Of a DNA stretch of 64,000 nt, positions 43,601 to 52,608 are shown in pieces. The position numbers and the translations under genes were made by a program. Numbering within the stretch: position 1 is the first letter of the stretch; the number at the start of each line of letters is the position of its first letter. This stretch comes from Paenibacillus sp. RC67 (GTDB lineage Bacteria > Bacillota > Bacilli > Paenibacillales > NBRC-103111). Below the pieces are notes generated by a model that ran no database searches, was not told where the DNA came from, and worked only from the letters and a program-made list of their open reading frames with translations. The stretch lies in NCBI RefSeq assembly GCF_030020805.1, contig NZ_CP125098.1, positions 1,530,001 to 1,594,000 of the forward strand. The letters are read 5' to 3'.

Positions 43601-45464
43601 CTCGTTTAAAGATGTCGTATACGACATTGCAAGTCCTTGGAAGATCGTCAACTCGGTTGGACTTACCTATACCGGTACGACTACGATGGACAATGTTTCA
43701 AAGAATGCAGCGTCGGCGCCAGTCTGGCCGGTCGGCAGCACGCTCACGCTCTCCGAAGAGAGCAATACATCGGTGAAATTGACTTGGACACCGGCAACAG
43801 ATAATACGGCTATTACAAATTATCGCGTGATTGCAGAGGGCAAGGTTATTACCAACAGCGTTGCAGGAACCACAAATACGTATACGGTGACCGGATTGTC
43901 TCCGGGGTTGACCTATACATTCAAAGTGGAAGCTATGGATGCGACGGGCAACTGGACCGCGACTGGACCAAGCGCTCCAACGCTGACGATAGGGGCGGCA
44001 AGTACAGCTGCTCCGACAGTACCGACCGGCAGCAGCAGTATCCAGCTTGTTGGCTCAGCGAATACCACATGGGCCAATATTAAGTGGACGGCAGCAACGA
44101 CTCCGGTGAAGGAGTATGTCATTTATGCCAATGGGCAGATTAAGGGCTCTGTGGCAGGAAGTGCGACTACCTTCAATGTGACTAGACTATCGTTCGCCAC
44201 ATCTTACACGATGGAGGTCGAAGCGGTAGACGCCTACGGTAATAAAGCGAAGTATCCGTACAAATTACAGATAACTACCGCAGAGCCGTATGATACCGGC
44301 GCGCCGAAGTGGCCATCGAATAGTAAAATTACCGCAAGCGGATTAACCAATACAGCCGTGACATTGACCTGGACACCGGCAACGGACGATATCGGTGTTA
44401 CGGGGTACAGGATATACAAGAATGGAAAGCCGATCGAGGGCGATGTGAAGTTTACTCCGGTCAATTCAGCGAATACGGTTCCTGCAACCTCAACATCGTA
44501 TACAGTGACGGGTCTTGCACCTGGAACAAACTATACGTTTAAAGTAGAGGCGGGCGATGGAAGCTCGAAGTGGACCGGTACCGGACCGGTCTTGGCCATT
44601 ACAACGGCAGGTGATTCGGCAGGTATGACAGGCATTGCCACACTCACCGGAACGAATGCGGTACAATCCGGAAATCCGTTCGACCTGAACTTCGGACTGC
44701 AAGATGTGAGTAGCCCAATCTACGCGCAAGACATAACTATAACTTATGACCCGAGCAAAGTGGAATTTGTTTCTGCAGATTCCCTCAAGAACACTCTGTC
44801 GATCGTCGCTCAAGAGAAAGTGAGCACAAACAAAGTCAGATTGATATTGGCCAGTCTTGGAGAGAGTAACGCAGTGAATACCGAAGGCGATTTGGTCGTG
44901 CTGCATTGGAAGGCTAAACAAGTCTCGGTAACGGGAACTGCACCAATCACCTTATCCAGAGTCGTTATCGCCAGTGATCAGGAAGAAAAAACGTTAGCCC
45001 CGGTTACCCACTTCGTTGACATTATTATTAACGTCAATGTTGACAAAGCCTTGTTGACTAGCTTGATAAGCGAGGCTCGAGCCGCACATGATACGGCAGT
45101 AGAAGGGACTAACGTCGGAAATTATCCGGCAGGTTCGAAGGCCGCATTACTTCAAGCTATTAACAGGGCGCAATTAACTGCTGATGACGTACAAGCGACT
45201 CAACAGCAAGTAGAACTTGCAAGAAATGATCTGAATGCAGCGATGCAGACTTTCACCACATCGAAGATTACCGGAATCCCAGGAGATTTGAACGGAGACG
45301 GCAAAATCAGCATCGGGGATTTAGCTTTGGCCGCACAATATTACGGCAAGAACTCGTCCGATTCGAATTGGAACATCTACAAAGTTGCAGACCTGAACCA
45401 TGATGGCGAGATAGATATTGCCGATATTTCGGCGATCGCCAGAAAAATTCTAGAAGTTCAATAA
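40611..45464 (+). CDS. Secreted GH28 polygalacturonase with FN3, cohesin-like, FIVAR and dockerin modules
   Basis: GGAGG 11 bases upstream supports GTG 40611. The 1617-aa protein has a signal peptide, an N-terminal lectin-like module (30-245), three FN3 domains (270-570), a GH28 beta-helix (about 575-1030), three FN3 domains (1035-1335), a cohesin-like module (1340-1475), a FIVAR repeat (1480-1545) and a dockerin (1556-1617). GH28 residues are visible in NNADGIEF, DTGDDNINF, EGHGGVVMGS and GLRAKTN (Asp, Asp-Asp, His, Arg-x-Lys). It hydrolyses pectic galacturonan, probably from the end. Carrying both cohesin and dockerin on one chain is unusual. Confidence 0.9.
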   Translation: MRKMGKVSALLALLLVLQVFSGIPFGITDASAATVPVSATGLPDGWQAVKMMDVTDSVYDPGPTNVSFDNGKFTLSAAAGKLTADNDNIAYVYMPFGEAVGKDYQLTAKITMSGVLTDSNTWAMMMVRDGTESNSNHLSMGLDRNSGNTRVRDYRRVDTSNGGGNSAVTSNSLYVRMTRTGAGSSSKLAFEYSDDGSKWTSRTNFTSNANNHYALNKLTANVGFAVSSVSATFEQIKFTVGGTGGTGSGSKVIFDSATASSGNPPTKPDTGPSITMPITPLNSSSVPLSWSAVSGATSYNVKVGKAPGNYNVKTESTSGLSTTVTGLEPSTTYYFAISAVNSTGEGPNGGEVSVTTPALVITAPTSAPSLSQPTAGDRSVALSWSTVGGATYYVVKAGTSPGSYTMVDQTTATSYTFNGLQNDTIHYFTVIAGNSAGEGPKGTEVAATPSNKSEALLAPVNLRVPTLAYDEKSIILVWDKPEQYSRIVDYNVYQNGEFIGTANQNTLQHSPAKEWIDKFYQADNTNKHVKVSMHNFTATGLKSNTSYTYTIKAVDALGNESPASNPVTQSTTRVPEVFNIVNYGAVGDGVTLNTKAIQAAIDDATPGSKVLIPGGTGVFKTGAIFLKSDLTFEIGTGATLLGSENPQDYPFDYYLYDYSTVPRYYSLINAHTYDYGSLKNIRIVGEGTIDGNGWKWNNPPKVNDGFFPEQPSSSNSNYGTYGVLAKAQTDYARDNFFTGQTNAQANGYASRSNLITLRGVDNAFYGGFTALNPSNHTLVNLESNHVTIAGTKLLTFDDNNADGIEFGGGDGLTVFNNVLDTGDDNINFAAGQGAVAEQEQPTRNAWIFNNYMREGHGGVVMGSHTGAWIENILAEDNVMNQTEIGLRAKTNTPTGGGGRNVIFRDTAMKNGKNQAFIFTSSYSDVNSVSEFEPASKTAQFRDITVKNVTVEGYKGDSINVAGVDGGFHEGIHFDNVKFYSNSNSAVKPANISYMRNSSFKDVVYDIASPWKIVNSVGLTYTGTTTMDNVSKNAASAPVWPVGSTLTLSEESNTSVKLTWTPATDNTAITNYRVIAEGKVITNSVAGTTNTYTVTGLSPGLTYTFKVEAMDATGNWTATGPSAPTLTIGAASTAAPTVPTGSSSIQLVGSANTTWANIKWTAATTPVKEYVIYANGQIKGSVAGSATTFNVTRLSFATSYTMEVEAVDAYGNKAKYPYKLQITTAEPYDTGAPKWPSNSKITASGLTNTAVTLTWTPATDDIGVTGYRIYKNGKPIEGDVKFTPVNSANTVPATSTSYTVTGLAPGTNYTFKVEAGDGSSKWTGTGPVLAITTAGDSAGMTGIATLTGTNAVQSGNPFDLNFGLQDVSSPIYAQDITITYDPSKVEFVSADSLKNTLSIVAQEKVSTNKVRLILASLGESNAVNTEGDLVVLHWKAKQVSVTGTAPITLSRVVIASDQEEKTLAPVTHFVDIIINVNVDKALLTSLISEARAAHDTAVEGTNVGNYPAGSKAALLQAINRAQLTADDVQATQQQVELARNDLNAAMQTFTTSKITGIPGDLNGDGKISIGDLALAAQYYGKNSSDSNWNIYKVADLNHDGEIDIADISAIARKILEVQ

Positions 45465-45538
45465 GAGTTCAAGTATGGTTTGATGAAAGAGGAGGGAGGT
45501 TCTGTCCTCCCTCCTGCATACCATAAGGAGATGAACAG

Positions 45539-48500
45539 ATGAATCTGTCAAACAAATTGAGAACGGTTATGCTAGCATTGGCTGTCACGTTGTGTTCTAC
45601 CGCATTATTCGCCCTTGCTGCTTCCGCCGAGGATAACCATTTGCCGCAACCAACCTATGCGTACGACATCCTTGTAGATAGCAGTCTTCCACAGGACGAC
45701 CCTGCGAACAAAAAGTTTAAAACGCTGCAAGCGGCATATGCGGCTGCCCCTGCCGGAACGGCAGCGAAACAGACGGTTATCGGAATTAAGCCGGACGTTT
45801 ATCATATTACGGGAACAGAAACGGAATCCGGACTCACTATTACGAAAAATTACATTACCTTGCTCGGACTTACCGAGGATCGCAGCAAGGTTGTGCTCGC
45901 AGATAATCGAGGAAACAAGCAGGGAGCAGGTACGGATACCACCTCCAATAACGGGTATGTGATCATTGTCAATGCAACCGGATTTACAGCCAAGAACCTG
46001 ACGTTCCTTAACTATTGTAATATTGATTACGCATATCCAGGTGATCCAAGCAAAAATCTGTACAAGAGATCCAGCGTTGAAACGCAGGCAGTAGCACTTC
46101 AGTCGTCTGGGGACAAGCACACGTATGAGAATGTTGCATTTCTCAGCAGACTGGACACCTTCTTTTTACAGACAACCCGTTCCTACTGCAAAAATTGTTA
46201 TTTAGAGGGTACGGCAGACTTCCTCGGGGGCGGTACGGTTAGCGTCTGGGAAGACTCGAAGATTGCTTTCCCGCCAGGAAACGGACCGGTCCTAGCGGCT
46301 TCAGGGGTTGTCTTTATCAACACGAAGTTTATATCGGATCGCGGCGTGGGCTTCTATAAAGGCGTATCGAACCCAGTAGCCGTTATCAATAGCGTGTTCC
46401 CCGTATACACGCCGGAAACCCCCAACTCGTGGGTGGCTAAAGGCTGGGGGACCATCGTTCGCCCTAATCTATACTCCCTTACATACAAATCCAAGGATGC
46501 GAAGGGCAATCCAGCCGTAATTTCGGATGGCGTAACAACGGTACCGACCTTCAATGGATCTAGAGAATTATCGGACGAAGAGGCGCTAGCCTTCAACCCG
46601 TGGAATCTTCTACGGGCGACCCCCACCGGTGCAGCGGATGACTGGGATCCGGCAGGAGTCAAAGATAAATACGAGGCTTTGGGCCAAGGAAGTTTGATCT
46701 ATAGAATGGCTATGACCGGGGGATCTCCCTCTATTCGTACCGGCGGGCCCGGAGCAACGATCGGCGCAACCGTATCGCCAGCAAGAGCGCCTGACAAGAC
46801 GATAACCTGGTCAACGGATTCGGATTTAATCACTTTAAGCGCAACAACCGGTCCGAGCGTTGTTGTAACAGGTAATAACAAGACGGATAAAGCGGAGTAC
46901 GTTACGGTGAAAGCTAAGGCTGCCAATGGTTTTTATATCACGGCGAATGTTTTCGTAGAGCCCGCATACATTGATCCGCCTGTATTTATCGAACAACCGA
47001 CTTTAAAATCTCCAACGAAAGGAACCATTAGTGTTAATTACGCTCTGGACTTAGGGAACAAAGAAGATCAGTCCGTAATTAATTGGTATATTAGTGACGA
47101 TGCTATCGGAACGAATTCAAGGGCGGTAGCGGTGAGCAGAGGCAATGAGCCGTTGAAGTCGTACACATTAACATCTGGCGATATAGGCAAATACATTCGG
47201 GTAAGTGTCGCACCCAAGCATCAAATCAGCGATCCCGGCGCTGCTGTAGATGCAGTAGCCGCAAGACCAATAGCGGCATCGGACATTAACTCAACGACCG
47301 TTGCTCCTAACTTTAGAAACTTTGTAACGACAGCTAACAATTCGTACGTCAGCGGTTTATGGACGGTTCTCGGCACATGGACATCTGTTGCTGGGGATAG
47401 CTTTGACAACGGTTATGGAGTCAGAGTAGGCTCGCAAGGCGCATCTCTTCTTTATCAGCAGGATGCGAAAGCCGGAGACATGCAAATCAATCTGAAGATG
47501 ACGCCCGAAAAAACGGGCGGCCAAGGCTTCGGAAGCCCAGGGTCCGGAGTTGATGGAGATACGATCCAAAAATCAGATATTTTTATTAAATACGATCCGC
47601 GCACCAAAAACGGATATTCCCTGAGATTTTGGAGAACTTCGCAGTCTACAGAAAAAGTGATGTTTCAGATTTACAAACATGTCGATGGCGTAGGCTCTCC
47701 AGTCAGCAACACGCAGGTGCTTTCCGGCGTGTTTAAGCCCAACACTTCTATGTCTCTCAAGGTTATCGGCAATAAGTTTACAGTGAGCGCGAATAATGAC
47801 GTTGACGACGAAGTGTTATTCTTGGAGGAGACCATTGCTCCCAATGATTTTGGTGGAGCCGGTGCGTACTGGTCGGGAACTGTTTCCAACGGAAACAGCA
47901 ATGTGTACAGCAAGTTTGAAATTTCCTATCCGCAGCCATCCGATGGCGTGCAAGCCGTTGTGAGCGGGGATAGCCAAGTAAATGCCGGTGGAGCATTCGA
48001 GATGAATTACGGACTGAAAGGCGTGACGAAGCCGGTATATGCCCAACAAGCGACCTTCGGCTATGATCCGTCCAAAGTGGAGTTCGTAACTGCGGAATCG
48101 CTGAAATACGGTTTCTATATTGTGGACACGTCGATTGAAGGCAAAGTCCGGTTTATTGCGGCAAGTACGGGCCAGGAAGTGGATGCGAACGGAGATGTGC
48201 TGAAGCTGCAATGGAGAGTCAAGCCGGGCGTTTCATCGTCTGGGACGTCAATCGCTCTGACCGGTATCGTGCTTGGTCTCGCCGATGGGAAGGAAACGGA
48301 TGTAAACGGAATTACACATACTGTGGGAATCCCCCATATCGATAAGACGGCGTTAAGCACTCTGATTGCAGAGGCACAAAGCACCCATGATGCGGCAAAA
48401 GAAGGAGCAGCTGCCGGAAACTATCCGGCAGGATCGAAAGCGACTCTTATGGCGGCCATCTTGAAGGCAAGCCAAACCGCTGACAATGCCAATGTGAGTG

Positions 48501-48760
48501 CAGCGCAGGTAGAGCAAGCAACAAGCGAGCTTTACGCAGCTTTGACACAATTTAAGGCATCGGTCATTGCCAAATTACCGGGAGATTTGAACGGAGACGG
48601 TGTAATCGGCATCGGAGACTTGGCTATCGTAGCGCAGTATTATGGAAAAACGAAAGACGATCCGAACTGGAATATTTATGTAGTTGCGGATCTCAACGGG
48701 GATGGCATTATCGATATTCTTGACTTGGCTATTGTAGCAAGTCATATACTTGACAACTAA
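45539..48760 (+). CDS. Secreted CE8 pectin methylesterase with cohesin-like, FIVAR and dockerin modules
   Basis: AAGGAG precedes ATG 45539. The 1073-aa protein has a signal peptide (to about 30), a CE8 beta-helix (40-395) with SRLDTFFLQTTRSYCKNCYL and EGTADFLGGG holding the two catalytic Asp residues, an Ig-like Big_2 module (398-475), a second Ig-like module, a lectin-like module (590-790), a cohesin-like module (803-930), FIVAR (935-1005) and a dockerin (1014-1073). It removes methyl esters from pectin, so the lyase and the hydrolase of the operon can act. Its last three modules are laid out as in the GH28 enzyme. Confidence 0.9.
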   Translation: MNLSNKLRTVMLALAVTLCSTALFALAASAEDNHLPQPTYAYDILVDSSLPQDDPANKKFKTLQAAYAAAPAGTAAKQTVIGIKPDVYHITGTETESGLTITKNYITLLGLTEDRSKVVLADNRGNKQGAGTDTTSNNGYVIIVNATGFTAKNLTFLNYCNIDYAYPGDPSKNLYKRSSVETQAVALQSSGDKHTYENVAFLSRLDTFFLQTTRSYCKNCYLEGTADFLGGGTVSVWEDSKIAFPPGNGPVLAASGVVFINTKFISDRGVGFYKGVSNPVAVINSVFPVYTPETPNSWVAKGWGTIVRPNLYSLTYKSKDAKGNPAVISDGVTTVPTFNGSRELSDEEALAFNPWNLLRATPTGAADDWDPAGVKDKYEALGQGSLIYRMAMTGGSPSIRTGGPGATIGATVSPARAPDKTITWSTDSDLITLSATTGPSVVVTGNNKTDKAEYVTVKAKAANGFYITANVFVEPAYIDPPVFIEQPTLKSPTKGTISVNYALDLGNKEDQSVINWYISDDAIGTNSRAVAVSRGNEPLKSYTLTSGDIGKYIRVSVAPKHQISDPGAAVDAVAARPIAASDINSTTVAPNFRNFVTTANNSYVSGLWTVLGTWTSVAGDSFDNGYGVRVGSQGASLLYQQDAKAGDMQINLKMTPEKTGGQGFGSPGSGVDGDTIQKSDIFIKYDPRTKNGYSLRFWRTSQSTEKVMFQIYKHVDGVGSPVSNTQVLSGVFKPNTSMSLKVIGNKFTVSANNDVDDEVLFLEETIAPNDFGGAGAYWSGTVSNGNSNVYSKFEISYPQPSDGVQAVVSGDSQVNAGGAFEMNYGLKGVTKPVYAQQATFGYDPSKVEFVTAESLKYGFYIVDTSIEGKVRFIAASTGQEVDANGDVLKLQWRVKPGVSSSGTSIALTGIVLGLADGKETDVNGITHTVGIPHIDKTALSTLIAEAQSTHDAAKEGAAAGNYPAGSKATLMAAILKASQTADNANVSAAQVEQATSELYAALTQFKASVIAKLPGDLNGDGVIGIGDLAIVAQYYGKTKDDPNWNIYVVADLNGDGIIDILDLAIVASHILDN

Positions 48761-48956
48761 GTAATGAACGGCCAAACAAACGATCGTGGCGAGGCTGCGG
48801 TCGGTTTGTTTGGTGCAGCATAGGCGCTATCTGCCAACTAATCGAAACGAATATGGAGAGACTTGGAGCAATTTCAGATGTAAATCAAACTGAGATAAGA
48901 CTGAATTTGCAATAACAGCAAACAATTTTGGGTAACAAGAACATTATCTCATTAAT

Positions 48957-48979
48957 AGCCGCGTAAATCGCGGCTTTTG
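48957..48979 (+). terminator. Intrinsic terminator after the pectin operon
   Basis: AGCCGCG-TAAAT-CGCGGCT followed by TTTG. A longer stem without T run (CCAAACAAAC/GTTTGTTTGG, 48770-48811) precedes it. Confidence 0.6.
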
Positions 48980-48985
48980 TGGTTT

Positions 48986-49033
48986 ATGGGATCAAGTTCT
49001 TGTCAAAACCAAATAACAAGAACTTGATCCCAT
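48986..49033. repeat. Perfect 18-bp inverted repeat
   Basis: ATGGGATCAAGTTCTTGT and its exact reverse complement are separated by 12 AT-rich bases. It lies in a 374-base gap between convergent operons. No T run follows, so a role as terminator is uncertain; it may be a small mobile palindrome. Confidence 0.8.
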
Positions 49034-49134
49034 TCCCGACAAATCTCTTGATCTGCAAGGAGCCGAAGCACTTGCCTTGAATAGTTCCAAAACATGAAGA
49101 CCGGTTTTGTAAGCATGACTACGAATCAGTGCAA

Positions 49135-50727
49135 CTAACTTGATTCTTTGGCAGCTCTGGGCGCAACTTCTGTTATACTGTCGGCTTGGGTAGACTGAGT
49201 CTTTCCGATTGGTCGTACGTGCCGAAGCCGCGTAACGACAAGGATGATGGTAATAAGCATGATGGCGCCGCTGGCTGCCGCAACGGCGTGCATCCCGCTT
49301 GTAAAGGCTTCTCGTGCTCCCGTGAGCAGTGTCTTGCCGACTTGTTCGGAGAGGCCTTCCGCTATAGCCGTAGCACCTGCCAGGCTGTCGCGGGAAGCTT
49401 GTACGGCGGACGCCGACAAGTCGGAGGGGATAGAGTTCGCCACCTGGTTGCGGTAAATGACCGTGCCGATGCTGCCTAAGACTGCGATGCCCAGTGCGAA
49501 GGCGAATTCGCCGCTCGTTTGCAGCATGGCGGCCGCCGATCCTGCCTTCTCTGGCGGGGCCGATCCGATGACAAGGTCGCTGGACAGGCTTGGTAGCGGG
49601 GCTGAACCTATATTAAAGCAGATGTACCCGAGCACCAGCAATGTGAGGCCTGATTCAACTCTCACCTGAGTTAGCAGAAAACAGCCCGCGGTCGATATCA
49701 GTAGTCCCGTTCCGATAAGACGCGCCGGTCGGATCCGGCGTGCGATTAGCGGTGAGAAAAACATACCGACCATCGAGGCAAATACCCCAGGGAGCGTGTA
49801 CAACCCTGCCTGAAGCGGCGACATTCCTTGCACGAATTGGAGGTATTGCGCGATAAAGAGCATGGTCCCGCCTGTCAGTGTAATACCGAACATGCCCCCC
49901 AGTGCAGCGCTGAATCCGGGACTCGCGAGCAAGCGTAAATCGAGTAGAGGACTCGTCAGCCTGCGCTGCCGCGACACAAACACCGTGCCTAGGACGACGC
50001 CCGCTAGTATTAACAGCGCAGGCAGCATCTGCAGACCATACTTAGCGATTTCCTTGAGGCCGTATATGATCGGCAGGATGGCGCCCAGCGATAACGCAAC
50101 ACTGGTCAAATCCAGCCGGTCGGCTTCGGGGTGCCGGTATTCTGGCAGCAGTATGGGTCCGGTTATTAGTAGAAGCAACATGACCGGCACGCCCAGAAGG
50201 AACACCGAGCCCCACCAGAAGTGATCTAGCATGATACCCCCAACCACAGGCCCGAGCGCCATGCCACCCATAGAGCACGTTAACCATATGCCGATGGCAA
50301 GGGAGCGCTGCTTATGGTCACGGAACATGTTGCTAATCAAGGCTAGTGTAGAAGGAGATACAGTCGCTCCGGCTATACCGAGTATTGCGCGGGCTGCAAT
50401 GAGCATCTCAGCACTTCGGGAGAATGCTGCCAATATCGATGCTACCATGAATGCGCTCCCGCCGATCAACAGCAGTTTACGGCGACCGATTCGATCTCCC
50501 AGCGTCCCCATGGTGATCAAGAACCCGGCGAGCATGAATCCGTAGATGTCGATGATCCACAACTGCTGAGCGCTATCGGCACCGAGGTCGGCACCAATGT
50601 GCGGCAGCGCGAGAATCATTACGGAGAGATCAATCGTGACAAGGAGGGCAGGCAGGGCTAATACCGCAAGCCCTATCCATTCCCTTATGCCAGCCTTCAT
50701 TTCATTTCCATGCAATGTGTTGTTCAT
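49135..50727 (-). CDS. MFS drug efflux transporter, DHA2 (14-helix, QacA/SmvA-like)
   Basis: The 530-aa protein has 14 hydrophobic helices. Visible signatures are LPALLVTIDLSVMILALPHI with the helix-1 Asp, motif A GTLGDRIGRRKLL, and motif C in GIAGATVSPSTLALISNMF. DHA2 members export cationic drugs and dyes with proton exchange. Its ATG at 50727 overlaps the stop of the SRPBCC gene (ATGA), so the two are translationally coupled. It is last in an operon headed by a MerR-type gene, now broken. Confidence 0.9.
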   Translation of the reverse strand: MNNTLHGNEMKAGIREWIGLAVLALPALLVTIDLSVMILALPHIGADLGADSAQQLWIIDIYGFMLAGFLITMGTLGDRIGRRKLLLIGGSAFMVASILAAFSRSAEMLIAARAILGIAGATVSPSTLALISNMFRDHKQRSLAIGIWLTCSMGGMALGPVVGGIMLDHFWWGSVFLLGVPVMLLLLITGPILLPEYRHPEADRLDLTSVALSLGAILPIIYGLKEIAKYGLQMLPALLILAGVVLGTVFVSRQRRLTSPLLDLRLLASPGFSAALGGMFGITLTGGTMLFIAQYLQFVQGMSPLQAGLYTLPGVFASMVGMFFSPLIARRIRPARLIGTGLLISTAGCFLLTQVRVESGLTLLVLGYICFNIGSAPLPSLSSDLVIGSAPPEKAGSAAAMLQTSGEFAFALGIAVLGSIGTVIYRNQVANSIPSDLSASAVQASRDSLAGATAIAEGLSEQVGKTLLTGAREAFTSGMHAVAAASGAIMLITIILVVTRLRHVRPIGKTQSTQADSITEVAPRAAKESS

Positions 50728-51146
50728 TTGTTCTGCAGCTCCAAGCCCAGCTTATCTAGCAAAAATTTTGTGCCGTGCTCACGATGTTCTGGTAGATCGT
50801 GACCATCGAAGAAAGCTCCTTGTTCGTTATAGATGAGTTGAGTGCCGTTGTCCGATCTCTTTATTTCTACTGTCGTCAAGGAGACTGACATCCGTGTCTC
50901 TCCTTGGTCCAGGGTGTAAGTATAAACGATGCGACTGTCCTGAACGATCTCTTGGTAGCAAGCGTCGAAAGTGTAAACGCCGCGGTTGATTTCCCGACCA
51001 CCAACCTGCAAGTCGAACTCGTCGGCTTTCGGGTACCAACGGGCTTTGGCGGAAGGGTCCGACCAGGCGGAGAATACCCGCTCGGGCGATGCACTATAAT
51101 TTTTCTCGATAACAAAGGTTGAATACTTTACAGATCGTTCGTTCAT
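50724..51146 (-). CDS. SRPBCC/AHSA1-family START-like protein
   Basis: GGGAGGAC precedes ATG 51146. The 140-aa protein matches the AHSA1 branch: FVIEKNYSASPERVFSAWSD, SAKARWYPKADEFDLQVGG, IVYTYTLDQGETRMSVSLTT and the C-terminal helix HREHGTKFLLDKLG. Such proteins bind hydrophobic ligands. It lies three bases after the MerR pseudogene and overlaps the MFS gene, so it may take part in drug handling or sensing. Confidence 0.85.
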   Translation of the reverse strand: MNERSVKYSTFVIEKNYSASPERVFSAWSDPSAKARWYPKADEFDLQVGGREINRGVYTFDACYQEIVQDSRIVYTYTLDQGETRMSVSLTTVEIKRSDNGTQLIYNEQGAFFDGHDLPEHREHGTKFLLDKLGLELQNK

Positions 51147-51149
51147 GGG

Positions 51150-51462
51150 TTATTTTGTCCTCCCTAGGAGATCGTCATTTGGATGCTCGCCAAGAAAGTC
51201 GTCAAGCTGATCGAGAGGGGATTCCCAGTTCGCTTCCCGCTCGGCAAAATATTTATGATGGCTCATCCTCATGGCGCTCAATATTTTGGTGAATTCTTGA
51301 ATGGTCAACGGTTCTTTTCTCTCCATAAGGCTCGCTACATGCTCTAATTCCGGAGTCGGTATGACCGGATGGCGAGTATAAACCTGGTCGTTAGTATCGC
51401 AATGTTCGAACTGTTAATCCCGCTAATTTCGCAAGTTCTCCAACTTTCCACTCCCGTTTCAT
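51150..51462 (-). pseudogene. MerR-family regulator, frameshifted and shortened
   Basis: AAGGGG seven bases upstream sets ATG 51462. The start REWKVGELAKLAGLTVRTLR is the MerR winged helix. At TACTAACGACC an extra A creates a stop after RTLRY; skipping it gives RYYDQV and then a frame of 80 codons (HPVIPTPELEHVASLMERKE, ILSAMRMSHHKYFAEREANW) to 51150. The wing region normally following RYYDQ is missing, so there is also a deletion. It would have controlled the SRPBCC-MFS operon. Confidence 0.75.
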
Positions 51463-51505
51463 GATCATCCCCTTTTTTTTGCGCGAGGTTTTTACCGGTA
51501 TCCAC

Positions 51506-51536
51506 ATCATAAGACATTCCGTTACGTAAGTTTCAA
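51506..51536 (-). promoter_or_regulatory. MerR-type promoter with 19-bp spacer
   Basis: On the minus strand TTGAAA, a 19-base spacer starting CTTACGTAACG, and TATGAT. Over-long spacers with an internal dyad are the hallmark of MerR-activated promoters. Confidence 0.7.
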
Positions 51537-51546
51537 GTACAAAATT

Positions 51547-51681
51547 ATGAGGAGTGTCATCTTCTTCAGAAAACATGGAGAATTGAGTGAACGGGCTTTG
51601 CAGGATCTACTGCAGCGCGCGATTGCTTTGAACAACCTGGTTCTGCGGACTGCAGATAATTCCGCTACGACAGTGAAATGA
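51547..51681 (+). CDS. Short ORF, 44 aa, probable gene tail
   Basis: ATG 51547 has no ribosome site and overlaps the MerR promoter. The peptide (HGELSERALQDLLQRAIALN to ATTVK) is helical. It ends just before a repeat hairpin, as cassette genes do, so it may be the tail of a lost cassette gene. Family not recognised. Confidence 0.3.
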   Translation: MRSVIFFRKHGELSERALQDLLQRAIALNNLVLRTADNSATTVK

Positions 51682-51691
51682 CTTCAGTTGG

Positions 51692-51747
51692 AGCTGGCGC
51701 CGTGGCGAGCTGCTCCAGATCGTTGAAGTAATGGACAGTTATGTTAC
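51692..51747 (+). repeat. Isolated cassette repeat, hairpin and right part
   Basis: GGAGCTGGCG/GCGAGCTGCTCC hairpin, then GTTGAAGTAATGGACAGTT. It is 16 kb beyond the last copy of the main array. Confidence 0.65.
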
Positions 51748-51851
51748 ATACGAAAAAACTTCCATAAAATCCAAAATATAGTACAATAAAAATTAAATAT
51801 AATGTAGTTAAAATTAGCACAATACAAGTCACATAGAATTGAGGGTATTCC

Positions 51852-52482
51852 ATGAAAGAATACTGGAATAAGAGATTTATGAGTGAAGGGCTTATCTGGG
51901 GAGAACAACCAAGTGAAACAGCGTATCATGCGAAGGAACTATTTTTGAAGCACCATCAGGACAGTTCTAGTCCCAGGAGCAGGTTACGGTAGAAATACAA
52001 AAATACTCTCCGATACATTTGAGGTAGATGCAGTCGAACTTTCATCAGAGGCGGTTATACTTGCACGGCAATGGGATGACAGGAGCTGTTTTATCGAAGA
52101 ATCTATATTTGATTTATCAGTCACCAACAAGCAGTACGATGCTGTATACTGCTACGACCTTCTACATTTATTCACTGATATTGATAGAGAAAAATTAATA
52201 CTTAAGTGCATCGAGCATTTAGGTCAGGAAGGTATTTATTATTTTACATGCTTTTCAGACGAAGATGCGGCTTTTGGTAAAGGAATGGAAGTAGAAAAGA
52301 ATACATTTGAATATAAGAATGGAAAGTTAGCACATTTTTTTAGTGAAGACGATCTGAAAAATCATTTCAAGGAAACTAACATCATTGAGACAGGATCAAT
52401 ACAAGAAAACTTTGAATACTCAAATGGTGCAATAAGAACATATAAATTAAGATATATTTATGGAATAAAAATATTAGCTTAA
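51852..52482 (+). pseudogene. SAM-dependent methyltransferase, one-base frameshift
   Basis: The frame from ATG 51852 reads MKEYWNKRFMSEGLIWGEQP, then near 51957 one extra base shifts it. The next frame carries motif I, TVLVPGAGYGRNTKIL, then VDAVELSSEAVILA and YDAVYCYDLLHLFTD, to the TAA at 52482. Together about 209 codons, the size of TehB-like methyltransferases. It follows a cassette repeat and precedes another, so it is probably a decayed cassette gene. Confidence 0.75.
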
Positions 52483-52486
52483 CAAG

Positions 52487-52580
52487 GATCATTCCGCTAG
52501 CGGATATTTTATTTCAATGAAGGACTCTATACAAACGATGAAGGAGCTGCAGCTCCTATTACATCTTCATAAAATAAATG
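52487..52580 (+). repeat. Isolated cassette repeat, left part and hairpin
   Basis: ATTCCGCTAGCGGATATT, then GGACTCTATACAAACGATG and hairpin AGGAGCTGCAGCTCCT. The last two match 6521-6563. Confidence 0.6.
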
Positions 52581-52608
52581 TTTTTATATGTAAGTACCGG
52601 GGGACTGA

